From JANMZR01 sp040385875 (lineage in GTDB: Bacteria; Bacteroidota; Bacteroidia; Cytophagales; Spirosomataceae): 64,000 nucleotides of DNA. The notes under the pieces were generated by a model. The model had not been told where the DNA came from and searched no databases. It saw nothing but the letters and a program-made list of their open reading frames with translations. The DNA lies in the NCBI GenBank assembly GCA_040385875.1, contig JAZKGO010000126.1:1-64000 (forward strand), written 5' to 3'. The number at the start of each line of letters is the position of its first letter. The first letter of the stretch is position 1. Shown here in pieces: positions 33,108 through 43,367 of this stretch. The translations under genes were made by a program, and so were the position numbers.

Positions 33108-36100
33108 ATGAAAAAGATTTACGTACTCATTTTATGTTTTGGAATAGCCTTTGTGGCGTTAAGTATTCCGAATATTGAAAAAATAAACTCTTTTGTAAAA
33201 AAGGCAATTGAAAAAGAAAAGGTAGATAAAAAACCTGTAAACAATGCACCTAAAAAGGCAAAAATAAAGGTCGCTAAAAGTATCAAACCAAAATCTGCAA
33301 ACTTAAAGGTTGTTGCCGTGGTGCCAAATATCTCTATAGCTCAAACTGTTTCAGTTGAAGGTGGTGGAAATGCTGTACCTGGAGGTCAATTGAATTTTAG
33401 CTTTTTAATTAGCAATTCAGGAACTATTGCCACTGGGGTTTCTTTTACAGATCAGCTCATAGCCGATCTTACATTAGTGCCTGGTTCGCTCAAATCAACT
33501 CCTATTGCAGGTGACGATAGCTATTCGAGTACAGGAAATGTGGGAATTACTGTCCCTGCTGGTTCTGGTGTTTTAATCAATGACAACAGTCCAACTAATG
33601 TGGCTATGACGGTAGCATTATTGGCACCTGCGGCGCATGGATCTGCTTCTCTATCCCCTGATGGCAGCTTTACTTATCTTCCGACTGCAGGTTATGTAGG
33701 GGCAGATAGTTTCACATACACCTTAACCACGGGTACCACTAGCTCTGTAGGTACAGTAAATATTACTGTATCAGATATGATTTGGTTTGTAAATCCAGCC
33801 GCTGGAGTTTCAGGAACTGGTACTTTGCAAAGCCCTTTTAAAAATATGAATAATGTGGTTGGTACTGCTGCCGGTAATACCATATTTGTATATTCTGGAG
33901 CTCCAACGGGTGCTTTAACACTTTTAGCAAATCAAAAGCTAGTAGGTCAAGGAGCAACTGCTGCTTTAGTGGGCCCTGGAAGTATTTCTGGAATTATCTT
34001 GCCTTCTTTTTCAAATGCAACACCGAGTACAGGTGGTGTAAATCCTACTTGGTCAAATGCCGCTACTGCATTGACTTTGAATACTGCCAATGATGTAGAG
34101 GGTATTGATATCAGTGCTTCTAGTGGGACAACCGTTACAGGTGCAAGTGTGGGAGCATTGAAAGTTCGAGAAGTTTCACTAGCGAATAGCAATGGACAAA
34201 GCTTGCAAATAACTGCAGGAGGTGCTTTGGATATCATATTTAAAACTATAAGTTCAACTGGCGGAACTAAAGGTATCTCTGTCAATAATTCAACAGGTTC
34301 TTTTCAAATTTTGGGTACTGGAACTACTAATGGTTCAGGTGGAACCATTTCTACAAAATCGGCCAGAGGAGCTGAATTTGTGAACTGTACGAATGTAACT
34401 TTAAAAAATATGGCCTTTACGAGTGCCAGCACTACCAATGGCTCAACTGTAGCTTCTGATAATAGCGGGCACAACGCAGCCATTCATTTGGGTACTGTTA
34501 CAGGCGCAACTTTGACAAATATTCAGATTTCAGGTACTACCGCTCAACATGGTATCAACTTAAATAACGTCTCCACTTTGGCAATTAGTAATACTACAGT
34601 TTCAAATTGTGGCAATGAACTTAATGAAAACTGCCTTACGGCTTATGGTTTAAGTGGAACTTGCTCTATTGCAAACTCAACTTTTCAGTTTGGAGCCCAA
34701 AGAGTGGCTTATATTTTGAACACAGGTGCACAAAATTTGACTTTGAATGTAAGTAATTCTAGTTTCAACGATGTGAATACTGATGTAGCCATTGGTGGCG
34801 ATGGTTTTTTGGTTTATCTAGCTAGCCCAACTGCCTCAGGAACCAGTACCGTTAATATTACTAATTCAACATTCTTAAGAAGTATCAATGCGGGTATTCA
34901 TGCTATTAGTGAAGGAAACGCTACTTTGAATTTGAATGTAAATGGAAGTACGATTAGCCCAGGTACGTCTTTAATTGGTTTAGGTATGAATGTTGAATCA
35001 TTGGGTAATGGATCGGGTCGTTCTAAATTAAATTTTAATATTGGNNNNNNNNNNNNNNNNNNNNNNNNNNNNNNNNNNNNNNNNNNNNNNNNNNNNNNNN
35101 NNNNNNNNNNNNNNNNNNNNNNNNNNNNNNNNNNNNNNNNNNNNATGTTGAATCATTGGGTAATGGATCGGGTCGTTCTAAATTAAATTTTAATATTGGT
35201 ACAAATGCAGGCAATAATATTACTTCAAGAGCAGGAATCACCACTAATTTTTTCTTTCAGGGTAAAGCAGATGGTGAAGGCAGGCTTACAAATAATATCC
35301 TTAGGAAAAATAATATTTTAATGAGCGACAATGTTGGCTCTTATGTAAGAGCAGCAGCTCAAGAGTTTTCCACTTTGAAAATTGAAGTGAATGGGAACAA
35401 TTGTGATGTGATTAACTCTGGCGGTGGTACAGGTACACAATATGGATTTGATATTTTTTCTAGAGGAGGAACTTCAAGTGGGGCAGAAAATGCGAGAGTG
35501 GATGCCATTGTAACCAATAATATTGTAAAAGTTAACTCGACCTTACAAGCAATTAATATTGCTTCTGGAGCCTCTGAGGCAGTACCTCTCAATCTAACTA
35601 CTTGTGCAAGAGTGGCTCTTAATACTACCACTCAAGCAGATGGAACAGCAAGGAACTTTAGAGTGCGAATGGGGGTACTAAATGCATTTGTTACATTAGA
35701 CCAAGGCTCTGTAATCAATGGCAATGCAGATGATGCTGCTGTGGGTGCCTATTGGGATTTTAAAACAAATACACCTCCAAATGCCACCAATGTAAATACA
35801 GTTGTTTTAAGTTCGGTGGGTGGGGCAGTCAATCCTTTTAGAATTACTAATGCAACTGTATGTGTGGCCCCAAATAACCCTGCTGCACCAGCTCGATTGG
35901 GTGTTGAAGAAGTAGCAACTGAAAATAGTAACCCTACAAACCCAACCATAGATACTGAAATTGCAAAAGAGAATTCAGATTTAGCTGCAATTAATAGTGA
36001 ATTTAGCACAGAGAAAGTGTTAGCTCCTCAAAATCAACAGCACACATTGAGTTCAAATGCGAGTGCTCAGTCTGGTGAATTGATTACTGTAAATGGCTCA

Positions 36101-38398
36101 GGATCAGGCTTTACTTTGCCTCAAGGTAAAAATACAACCATTACTTTCAGTGCTACAATAGCGAATCCGACTGCGGTTTGTGATATGACAAATGTGGGTA
36201 ATACTACTAATCCATCTGTACAATCCAATACTACTTCTACTCCATTAGTAATACCAATAATTACAGGTGGCTCTATTAGTTCAAATGTAGTTTGCAGCGG
36301 AGGTACCATAGATCTCATGGCTGCATGCCCAGTGGGTAGTGCTGTAAAATGGTACACTGAAAATGGCGGTGGCGGTTCGGTGGCTAGTGGTGACGTATTT
36401 TCACCAACTAACATTATTTCTAATACCAGCTATTATGCGGCATGTCAAATTGGCCCTTGTGTCAGTGCAAGAACTTTAGTTGGTTCGGTAACTGTTAATC
36501 AAAATCCGGACGCAACCATTACTGCAAATAATTCAGTTTGTCAAAACGGTACATTAAACTTGAATGTAGCAGGAGGAGCCACTACTTATTTATGGTCGGG
36601 CGATGGAATTGTGGTTCAAAATTCAAATGCCACTACAGCCCAGCCAACATATATTAGTACTCAGACTTATAGAATAACTGTTACAGATGGAAATGGTTGT
36701 TCATCAACTAGTTCAAAAAATGTAATTGTAAATGCTACCCCAGTTATAAGTGCAGGTGCTGACCAAACTATCTGTAATGGCACCTCAGCCACTCTGACGG
36801 GTAAATGTATTTACAATGTTTACACTACTCTGAGTGGAGCCAACGAAAATCCAGCTAATGGGTCATCTGCAATAGGATATGCCACAGGCACATTTGATCC
36901 AATAACCAACCAATTAGATATAACTGTTATTTATTCAGGCTTAGCCGCAAACGCAAGTGCAGCACATATTCATGGGCCAGCAGCAGTAGGAGTAAATGCT
37001 GGAGTATTAATCGGTTTTTCAGGTGTGCCAGCAGCAACATCAGGTACTTTTAGTTATTCTGGAGTGATTTCTTCAGCCAACGCTGGTCATTTATTAGCTG
37101 GAAATACCTATATAAATATTCACAACGCCACCTTCCCTGCTGGGGAGATTAGAGGTCAGTTAACCGCTAATTGTGCAGCTGATACTTATGTTTGGAATCC
37201 AGGCGCTTTAAACGGTATTAGCACGGCAGTCTCTCCTAATTTGACACAATTATATACCCTCACAGCAAGTAATGCAATGACGGGCTGTACAGCCAATGCA
37301 AGTACAACTGTGAATGTAACTCCTGTTACATTGCCAGCAGTCTTTACTACCAAAACCCAAGATGTTGGAGCGGTACCGCTAGTGGCCAACGATTGCGAAT
37401 ATTTGGCTAAGGTTGTGCCAACAAATTTTTCAGGAAATGCTACAGTAAGTGTATGGGTCGAGACCATCCCTCCATTCATTTATGTGCCTCGCCATTATGA
37501 GATTACTCCTGCTGTAGTAGATCCAAATACGGCTACAGGTACAATTACCTTGTTTTTTACTCAGGCAGATTTTGATGCTTATAATGGTACTTTAATGTCA
37601 CAATTATTGCCGACTGGACCGGGTGATGCAGCGGGTATTGCCAATTTCCAAATCCTTAAATTTTCTGGGACTTCCTTGAATGGACTTCCAGAGGGCTATC
37701 CAGGAGGAGGGACTTTAATTCCTTCAGCACCAGATGCTTGGAATTCAGGAGCTTATACAATGGTTTGGAATGCAACCAATCTTTACTGGGAGGTAACCTT
37801 CCCCGTATCTGGCTTTAGTGGATTTTTTGCAAAATCAGCTTCTCAAGCCTTACCGGTTAACCTCATTTCTTTCACTGGAAAGAAAACCGGAGAAAGACAG
37901 AATACCTTAAAATGGATTACAGCAAATGAAAAAGCATTCAAGGCATTTGAAATTCAACGCTCATCCAACACAAAATCATTCGAAAGTATTGGAACGGTAA
38001 ATAGTATAGAAAAACAGATATCTAATCTAAATAATTACCAGTTTGTTGATAATCAGGCTACTGGGAATAATTATTATCGATTGAAAATGGTTGATTTGGA
38101 CGGTAAATACAACTATTCGAAAATTATCTCAATCGAAAATTCTGTTGAGCAAGATGTCGTAGGGCAGTTCTATCCAAATCCATCGACTGGTAAGGTTTAT
38201 GTGGACATAAATTCAATCGAAAGAATGAATTGGAGCATTACTACTTATGATATTTTAGGTAAAACTTTGAATTCGGAAACAAAAATATTGCAAAAAGGAA
38301 TGAACAAAGTCATGCTAGACAAACTTGCTCAAGGATTCAATTTTGTAAGATTTGAGAATGGAAAAACCAGCGAAATAAGAAAGGTAATTAAACAATAA
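33108..38398 (+). CDS. Giant cadherin-like/beta-helix surface protein with CHRD and type IX sorting domains (copy 2, across an artificial N gap)
   Basis: Read through the gap as one gene. Bases 34990-35044 are repeated exactly at 35145-35199 on the other side of 100 N, so the true sequence is the merge. That removes 155 bases and gives 1711 residues in one frame, parallel to copy 1. The order is signal-anchor, DUF11-like, cadherin-like (~135), beta-helix (~224-865), second DUF11-like, Ig-like (~1000), PKD-like (~1080), CHRD domain (~1181-1299: 'TTLSGANENPA', 'GLAANASAAHIHGPA', 'PAGEIRGQL'), a 'LPVNLISFTGKK' unit (~1529) and a type A type IX sorting domain (~1635-1711: 'FYPNPSTGKVYV'). The first ~900 residues are close to copy 1. 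The C-terminal modules differ. Confidence 0.85.
34990..35199. repeat. Exact 55-base repeat flanking a 100-base N gap
   Basis: The 55 bases before the Ns (34990-35044) are identical to the 55 bases after them (35145-35199), and each encodes the same VESLGNGSGRSKLNFNI in frame with its contig. A repeat of exactly k-mer-like length beside a round 100 N is what a scaffolder leaves when it joins two contigs that overlap by one de Bruijn k-mer. Confidence 0.9.
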
Positions 38399-38421
38399 AA
38401 ACCTTATTTTCGGAATATTAG

Positions 38422-38458
38422 AAGAACGGCCTTAATAAATAATGGCCGTTCTTTCATT
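38422..38458 (+). terminator. Rho-independent terminator after the giant gene
   Basis: AAGAACGGCC and GGCCGTTCTT form a 10-base-pair stem with a 12-base AT-rich loop, followed by TCATTT. It lies 23 bases after the stop of the second giant gene and fits an intrinsic terminator. Confidence 0.75.
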
Positions 38459-38508
38459 TAAAGCAAATCTGATCCAATACTAAATATACATCGCTAAGAA
38501 TATTATAT

Positions 38509-38540
38509 TTTGAAACACAATTGTTTTAATGTCAATTTTG
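38509..38540 (+). promoter_or_regulatory. Predicted promoter of pdhB
   Basis: TTTG at 38509-38512 and CAATTTTG at 38533-38540 are 20 bases apart. The -7 element is one base off TAnnTTTG. The start of transcription would fall about 48 bases before the ATG at 38595. Confidence 0.45.
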
Positions 38541-38594
38541 CATTTACCCAAATTCTTGGCTAATTTTACAAGACAATCAATTTTTGAATTATAG

Positions 38595-39575
38595 ATGAGA
38601 GAATTACAATATCGTGAAGCTTTACGTGAGGCAATGAATGAGGAGATGCGTCGTGATGCTTCGGTTTTTTTATTAGGGGAAGAAGTAGCTGAATACAATG
38701 GTGCCTACAAAGTAAGCCAAGGTATGTTGGATGAATTTGGACCCGAGAGAGTAATTGATACACCCATTGCTGAATTAGGCTTTGGAGGTATTGCTGTTGG
38801 AGCAGCTGCAAATGGGCTTAGACCAATTGTAGAGTTTATGACCTTTAACTTCTCATTAGTAGCAATAGATCAGTTGATTAATGGTGCTGCCAAATTGATG
38901 TCGATGTCGGGAGGTCAATATTCTTGTCCTATTGTTTTTCGTGGGCCAACAGGAAGTGCTGGACAGCTTTCAAGCCAACACTCTTCTAACTTCGAAAATT
39001 GGTTTGCCAATACTCCTGGATTAAAAGTAGTGGTACCCTCAAATCCGGCTGATGCGAAAGGATTATTAAAAGCATCAATCAGAGACAATGATCCTGTGAT
39101 ATTCATGGAATCAGAAGTCATGTATGGCGACAAAGGTCAGGTACCCGATGGGGAATATATTATACCAATAGGTTCGGCAAAAATCGTAAAGGAAGGTAAA
39201 GATGTAACTTTAGTTACTTTTGGTAAAATGCTTTCAAGAGTAGTCATGCCAGCCGTTGAAGAGCTTACCAAACAAGGCATTGATGTTGAGGTGATTGATT
39301 TAAGAACGGTACGACCTATCGATTATCCGATGGTATTAAATTCGGTTAAAAAAACCAACAGATGTGTGGTGGTTGAGGAGGCAAATCCACTGGCGGCTAT
39401 TTCATCAGAGATTACGTATCATTTGCAACGATATGCTTTTGACTATTTGGATTCCCCGGTGATCAGAGTAAATTCGAAAGATTTGCCACTGCCTTATGCC
39501 CCAACTTTGATTGAAGAAATTTTGCCTAATATTTCAAAAACAATTCAAGCAGTAAAGGCGGTCTTGTATAAGTAA
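38595..39575 (+). CDS. pdhB: Pyruvate dehydrogenase E1 component subunit beta
   Basis: A 326-residue E1-beta subunit, full length for the family. Landmarks are 'LREAMNEEMRRDASVFLLGEEVAEYNGAYKV', 'ERVIDTPIAELGFGGIAVGAA', the 'FMTFNFSLVAIDQLINGAAKL' segment, 'GPTGSAGQLSSQHSSNFENWF' and the C-terminal 'IDLRTVRPIDYPMVLNSVKKTNRCVVVEEAN'. The E1 alpha2-beta2 heterotetramer decarboxylates pyruvate with thiamine diphosphate and feeds acetyl-CoA to the citric acid cycle. The subunit binds ThDP jointly with E1-alpha, which is not in the window. It is a single-gene transcript between two terminators. Confidence 0.95.
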   Translation: MRELQYREALREAMNEEMRRDASVFLLGEEVAEYNGAYKVSQGMLDEFGPERVIDTPIAELGFGGIAVGAAANGLRPIVEFMTFNFSLVAIDQLINGAAKLMSMSGGQYSCPIVFRGPTGSAGQLSSQHSSNFENWFANTPGLKVVVPSNPADAKGLLKASIRDNDPVIFMESEVMYGDKGQVPDGEYIIPIGSAKIVKEGKDVTLVTFGKMLSRVVMPAVEELTKQGIDVEVIDLRTVRPIDYPMVLNSVKKTNRCVVVEEANPLAAISSEITYHLQRYAFDYLDSPVIRVNSKDLPLPYAPTLIEEILPNISKTIQAVKAVLYK

Positions 39576-39623
39576 GCATCAATATGTTGAGTTGATTTAC
39601 GTTGTTAGATAAATAATAGAGTT

Positions 39624-39648
39624 AAGCCATCGAAGAGATGGCTTTTTT
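39624..39648 (+). terminator. Rho-independent terminator after pdhB
   Basis: AAGCCATC and GATGGCTT form a stem with a 5-base loop and are followed by TTTT. It lies about 50 bases after the pdhB stop. Confidence 0.8.
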
Positions 39649-39683
39649 CGTACTTTTATAAGCCATTTTAATAAACTTTAATA

Positions 39684-40583
39684 ATGATAAAGATTAAGTC
39701 AATTTTTTTATTGTTTTTAATTGCTGCCGCTAGTTCATGTGTCCCTAAAAAGAAGCTGGTTGAATCCCAAACCAGATTTGCTGATTTGCAATCAAGGTCA
39801 GATAACCAAATTAGAGAGCTCAAATCAGAATTGACAGATACTGAGAAACAAGGTTTAGAACTAAGAGCAGAGCTTAAAGGAAAGCAAGTTGAATTGGTGA
39901 ATACCAATAATCAGGTAAAATTGCTGCAAGAGCAAATCGATTATCTTAAGAAAACAAATACTAATTTACTAGATCGACTTTCTGAGCTTTCAGTGGTGAA
40001 CAAAACGGGTGCTGAAAACATGAAAAGGACTTTGGATGCACTCAATGAGCAAAGTAGATACATCAAAGATTTGACAAGTTCAGTACAAAGAAAAGATTCA
40101 TTGAATTTGGCGCTGGTAATGAATCTTAAAAATTCGTTATCAAATATTCAGTCTTCTGATGTAAATGTTGAGGTGAAAAAAGGATTGGTATATATTTCAA
40201 TTTCCGATCAATTATTGTTTAATACAGCCAGCTCAACTATTAATGCACAGGCTGAGGAAGTATTGGGCAAAGTGGCCAAAGTGCTAAATGAACATGCAGA
40301 ATTGGATTTGATAGTGGAAGGCCATACTGATAATATACCAATTGTAAACGAAAATATAATAGACAATTGGGATTTAAGTGCCAAACGAGCTATTGCGGTT
40401 GTACGATTACTGCAAAATAAATTCGCAATCGCCCCTCAAAGGATGATAGCAGGAGGCCGATCTGAATATCAACCAAAGGCAAGTAATGACACTGACTTAG
40501 GGAAAGCACAGAACAGACGAACAGAGATTATCGTTACCCCAAAATTAGACCAGTTTTTTCAATTATTAGATAAGCAAAAGTAG
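39684..40583 (+). CDS. OmpA-family peptidoglycan-binding lipoprotein
   Basis: A 299-residue lipoprotein with signal 'SIFLLFLIAAASSC' and lipid-attachment Cys at about residue 19. Residues ~28-130 form a coiled coil rich in Gln, Leu, Lys and Glu. Residues ~165-290 form an OmpA C-terminal domain with 'LIVEGHTDNIPI', 'NWDLSAKRAIAVVRLL' and the final 'NDTDLGKAQNRRTEIIV'. The coiled coil would span part of the periplasm while the OmpA domain grips peptidoglycan. It stands in front of a convergent kinase gene. Confidence 0.88.
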   Translation: MIKIKSIFLLFLIAAASSCVPKKKLVESQTRFADLQSRSDNQIRELKSELTDTEKQGLELRAELKGKQVELVNTNNQVKLLQEQIDYLKKTNTNLLDRLSELSVVNKTGAENMKRTLDALNEQSRYIKDLTSSVQRKDSLNLALVMNLKNSLSNIQSSDVNVEVKKGLVYISISDQLLFNTASSTINAQAEEVLGKVAKVLNEHAELDLIVEGHTDNIPIVNENIIDNWDLSAKRAIAVVRLLQNKFAIAPQRMIAGGRSEYQPKASNDTDLGKAQNRRTEIIVTPKLDQFFQLLDKQK

Positions 40584-40596
40584 GCAACAATTAGCC

Positions 40597-41577
40597 CTAT
40601 TTTGAATTTAGAATGGCTTCTTTGAAGAGTAAAGCCTTATCAATAGGTACAACACCTACCTGCTCACATACGAGCCCACCACCTAAATTTGATAAATAAG
40701 CGATTTCAGATGGTATCAAGTTTAAAGCAACACAACAGGCAGCGATGCTTATTACCGTATCGCCCGCCCCAGAAACATCAATAATATTTCGCTTAAATGC
40801 AGGCAAGTGAATCTTTTCACCATTATAATCAATGAAAACTCCGTTTTCTGAAAGAGTGAGAAATGCTCCCTTTAATTGCAATTTTTCAATTAATTGAGTA
40901 ACAATTGATTCGATTTCTGATGGGTTTTTTGAATCAAATTGGCAATTTAAACCTTCTTTAATTTCTTTTAAATTGGGCTTAAATAGCGTTGCCTTTTTGT
41001 AATAAGAGAAATTCCTTTTTTTAGGGTCTACTACAATCGGTATGTTTTTTGAAATGGCAAATTCCGTAATTTCTTCAATCAAATGCTCACTCATTACACC
41101 TTTATCATAGTCCTGAAATATGATTACATCAACAGTGGAGGACAATTCCTTAATTTTTCTAATTAACGATTCTCGATCTGATTCATTAATTAAACTGTCA
41201 ATTTCTGTATCAACCCTAACCACATGCTTTTCATTGGCTATTATTCTTTCCTTTACTGTAGTAATTCTATCTTTTGATTGTAAAATACCTGCAGTTGAAA
41301 GTTTATTTTCTTCAAAAATTGAAATAATAGACCCCGCCATCATATCAGAACCAATTACTGAACATAGTATTGGCTTGGCTCCTAAAGCTTTTATATTCAG
41401 TGCCACATTGCCTGCACCACCCAATCGAATCTCACGTCTATTTACATTTACAATTGGGACTGGAGCTTCCGGTGACATTCGTTCAATGTTACCCCAAACA
41501 TATGAATCAACCATTAAATCCCCAATAATAAGCACATTAAGATTATTGAAAGCTTGAGATATTTGGTTGAAATTCAT
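40597..41577 (-). CDS. PfkB-family kinase, heptose-7-phosphate kinase (RfaE/HldE domain I) type
   Basis: A 326-residue sugar kinase of the PfkB family. It starts 'LNVLIIGDLMVDSYVWGNIERMSPEAPVPIV', the RfaE1-type signature, with 'IRLGGAGNVALNIKALGA' for sugar binding. 'VDPKKRNFSYYKKATLFKPNLKE' follows, and the phosphoryl-transfer motif 'DVSGAGDTVIS' holds the catalytic Asp. In other bacteria the enzyme phosphorylates D-glycero-beta-D-manno-heptose 7-phosphate for lipopolysaccharide core synthesis. Here it has only the kinase domain, with no RfaE2 nucleotidyltransferase. The hldE-like assignment is by similarity. Its partner genes are not adjacent. Confidence 0.82.
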   Translation of the reverse strand: MNFNQISQAFNNLNVLIIGDLMVDSYVWGNIERMSPEAPVPIVNVNRREIRLGGAGNVALNIKALGAKPILCSVIGSDMMAGSIISIFEENKLSTAGILQSKDRITTVKERIIANEKHVVRVDTEIDSLINESDRESLIRKIKELSSTVDVIIFQDYDKGVMSEHLIEEITEFAISKNIPIVVDPKKRNFSYYKKATLFKPNLKEIKEGLNCQFDSKNPSEIESIVTQLIEKLQLKGAFLTLSENGVFIDYNGEKIHLPAFKRNIIDVSGAGDTVISIAACCVALNLIPSEIAYLSNLGGGLVCEQVGVVPIDKALLFKEAILNSK

Positions 41578-41621
41578 GAAATAGATGGGTGGAAATTAGT
41601 TAATTCAATTCCAAATTTACA

Positions 41622-41652
41622 AAAATTAGAAGGATTTGGAAAATATTCATTC
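41622..41652 (-). promoter_or_regulatory. Predicted promoter of the heptose kinase gene
   Basis: On the minus strand TTTC (41652-41649) and TAAATTTG (41629-41622) are 19 bases apart, a good -7 match with one base off at -33. The predicted transcript starts about 38 bases before the ATG. Confidence 0.45.
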
Positions 41653-41744
41653 CTTTAAAGGCAACTCTAATGTTGTTACTTTGAGGAATGGACTTTATTT
41701 GAGTGATGAAATTTTACAGAAACTGGGAAGTATTACCATTTTTT

Positions 41745-41780
41745 AATTAAAAAAACCTTAAAGAGGTCTCTAAGGTTTTT
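41745..41780 (-). terminator. Rho-independent terminator after the aminotransferase gene
   Basis: AAAAACCTTA and TAAGGTTTTT form a 10-base-pair stem with a 10-base loop. On the minus strand it is followed by TTTAATTAAAAAA, fitting an intrinsic terminator for the gene at 41802-43010. Confidence 0.8.
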
Positions 41781-41801
41781 GCAAAAATATTTTTATTAGC
41801 T

Positions 41802-43010
41802 TTATTTCAACTTGGCGCAACCTTCTTTGATTTTACCAATTGCTTCAATCAATGATTCATCAGAAGCAGCATAGCTCAGTCTGATACAATTGGGCTCGCC
41901 AAAGGCTTCTCCAGTAACTAATGATACAAATACAGTGTTCAATAAATACATACATAAATCTTCCGCTGTATTGATGGTAGTATTGCCGTCTGATTTCCCA
42001 AAATAGTAGCTAATATCCGGAAATACATAAAACGCTCCATCTGGTGTTGGGCATTTAAAGCCAGGTATTTCATTTATCAATTTCACAACCAAATCACGAC
42101 GTCTTTTATAGGCTTCTGCCATTTTTCGTGTAGGCCCCAAATCAGAATTAAGGGCAACGGTAGCCGCTTTCATGGCGAATGAATTAGCACCAGAAGTAAC
42201 TTGCCCTTGTAATTTATCCATTGCATCAGCAATCCATTTGGCTGAAGCCGTATAGCCAAGCCTCCAACCAGTCATAGCGAAGCCTTTTGAAAAACCATTG
42301 ATGGTAATAACCTGATCTTTCACTTCTGGAATGGATCCGATTGAAAAGAATTTTTTATTACCAAATGTGATGTATTCATAAATTTCATCGGCCAATACAA
42401 AAATATGTGGATGTTGCGCTACCACAGCAGCAATTTCTCTCAGCTCTTCCTCAGAAAACATCCCTCCCGTTGGGTTGGAAGGGGAAGAAAACATAATCAC
42501 TTTTGTTTTGGGTGTAATGGCAGCTTTCAGTTGGTCAATTCTCGCAATGAAATTATCTTCAAGCTTTCCTTGAATCAGAACCGCCTTACCTTCAGCCAAT
42601 TTTACCAATTCAGAGTATGAAACCCAATAAGGGGAGTATATAATTACCTCGTCACCAGGATTTACCAAGCAAAGCAAGGCATTGGCCAATGATTGTTTGG
42701 CGCCTGTTGATACAATAATATTTTCCGCTTTCCAGTCTAGATTATTATCTCTTTTTAATTTTTCAGCAATGGCAGTACGTAATTCAGGAAAACCTGGTAC
42801 AGGGGCATAAAATGAAAAATTATCGTCAATTGCTTTTTTGGCTGCCTCCTTTATATGATCAGGAGTAGGGAAATCAGGCTCTCCAATTGAAAGATTGATA
42901 ACCTTATTACCTTGTGCGGTGATTTCTCTTGCTTTTTTGGTCATGGCCAAAGTTTGAGATTCAGCCAATGAATTGATTCGATTAGATAATAATTCAGTGT
43001 GATTTGACAT
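41802..43010 (-). CDS. Pyridoxal-phosphate class I/II aminotransferase (aspartate aminotransferase-like)
   Basis: A 402-residue fold-type I aminotransferase. Substrate-binding 'SIGEPDFPTP' is near residue 42, 'STGAKQSLANALL' near 101, 'SSPSNPTGGMF' near 175, 'LADEIYEYITF' near 208 with Asp and Tyr for PLP, the Schiff-base lysine Lys242 in 'INGFSKGFAMTGWRLGY', and the C-terminal substrate-binding Arg in 'CIRLSYAASDE' near 380. The type Ib aspartate aminotransferase (AspC/AspB-like) is the closest match. It catalyses amino-group transfer between aspartate or related amino acids and 2-oxoglutarate. The gene stands alone with a promoter and terminator. Confidence 0.92.
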   Translation of the reverse strand: MSNHTELLSNRINSLAESQTLAMTKKAREITAQGNKVINLSIGEPDFPTPDHIKEAAKKAIDDNFSFYAPVPGFPELRTAIAEKLKRDNNLDWKAENIIVSTGAKQSLANALLCLVNPGDEVIIYSPYWVSYSELVKLAEGKAVLIQGKLEDNFIARIDQLKAAITPKTKVIMFSSPSNPTGGMFSEEELREIAAVVAQHPHIFVLADEIYEYITFGNKKFFSIGSIPEVKDQVITINGFSKGFAMTGWRLGYTASAKWIADAMDKLQGQVTSGANSFAMKAATVALNSDLGPTRKMAEAYKRRRDLVVKLINEIPGFKCPTPDGAFYVFPDISYYFGKSDGNTTINTAEDLCMYLLNTVFVSLVTGEAFGEPNCIRLSYAASDESLIEAIGKIKEGCAKLK

Positions 43011-43054
43011 AAGCTTTTGTGATTTTGTAATATTTCTATACTAGATAATAATTG

Positions 43055-43086
43055 CAAAATTACTAAAGCAATAGAAAAGCGAAAAG
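43055..43086 (-). promoter_or_regulatory. Predicted promoter of the aminotransferase gene
   Basis: TAATTTTG (43062-43055, minus strand) is an exact -7 match. A CTTTTC about 18 bases further out stands in for the -33 element. The transcript would start about 38 bases before the ATG. Confidence 0.4.
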
Positions 43087-43335
43087 AAAAATGTAAATTA
43101 AAAAACAAAATATAAATATATTTGTAAAAATGGCAACAAATTAAAAGGATTGTTAAAAATATGGTAATATAAATTAAGGTTTCAATGCATCGGATTTTAA
43201 AATGTAGAAAAAATTGCTAATCAAAAGTTTAATTAAACCAATAATTTCAAAATCGTAACATAGCACTCATGAATTGTGACGAATCTATTTTAGGACTTAA
43301 ATATTTTTCAGAAATTGAATATTTCTTTGAAAAGA

Positions 43336-43367
43336 ATTGCTTATACTTAAAATAAATATAATCTTTG
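43336..43367 (+). promoter_or_regulatory. Predicted promoter of the thioredoxin genes
   Basis: ATTG at 43336-43339 and AATCTTTG at 43360-43367 are 20 bases apart, close to the Bacteroidota consensus. The start of transcription would be about 29 bases before the ATG at 43403. Confidence 0.4.

Noticed and set aside
34990..35199. A genuine tandem repeat at the N gap
   Set aside because: The copies are exactly 55 bases, in frame and identical, and copy 1 has only one such segment. A scaffolding overlap is the simpler explanation.
35156..38398. A separate gene beginning after the N gap
   Set aside because: Its apparent start is a TTG within the duplicated 55 bases. Merging the overlap gives one continuous gene.
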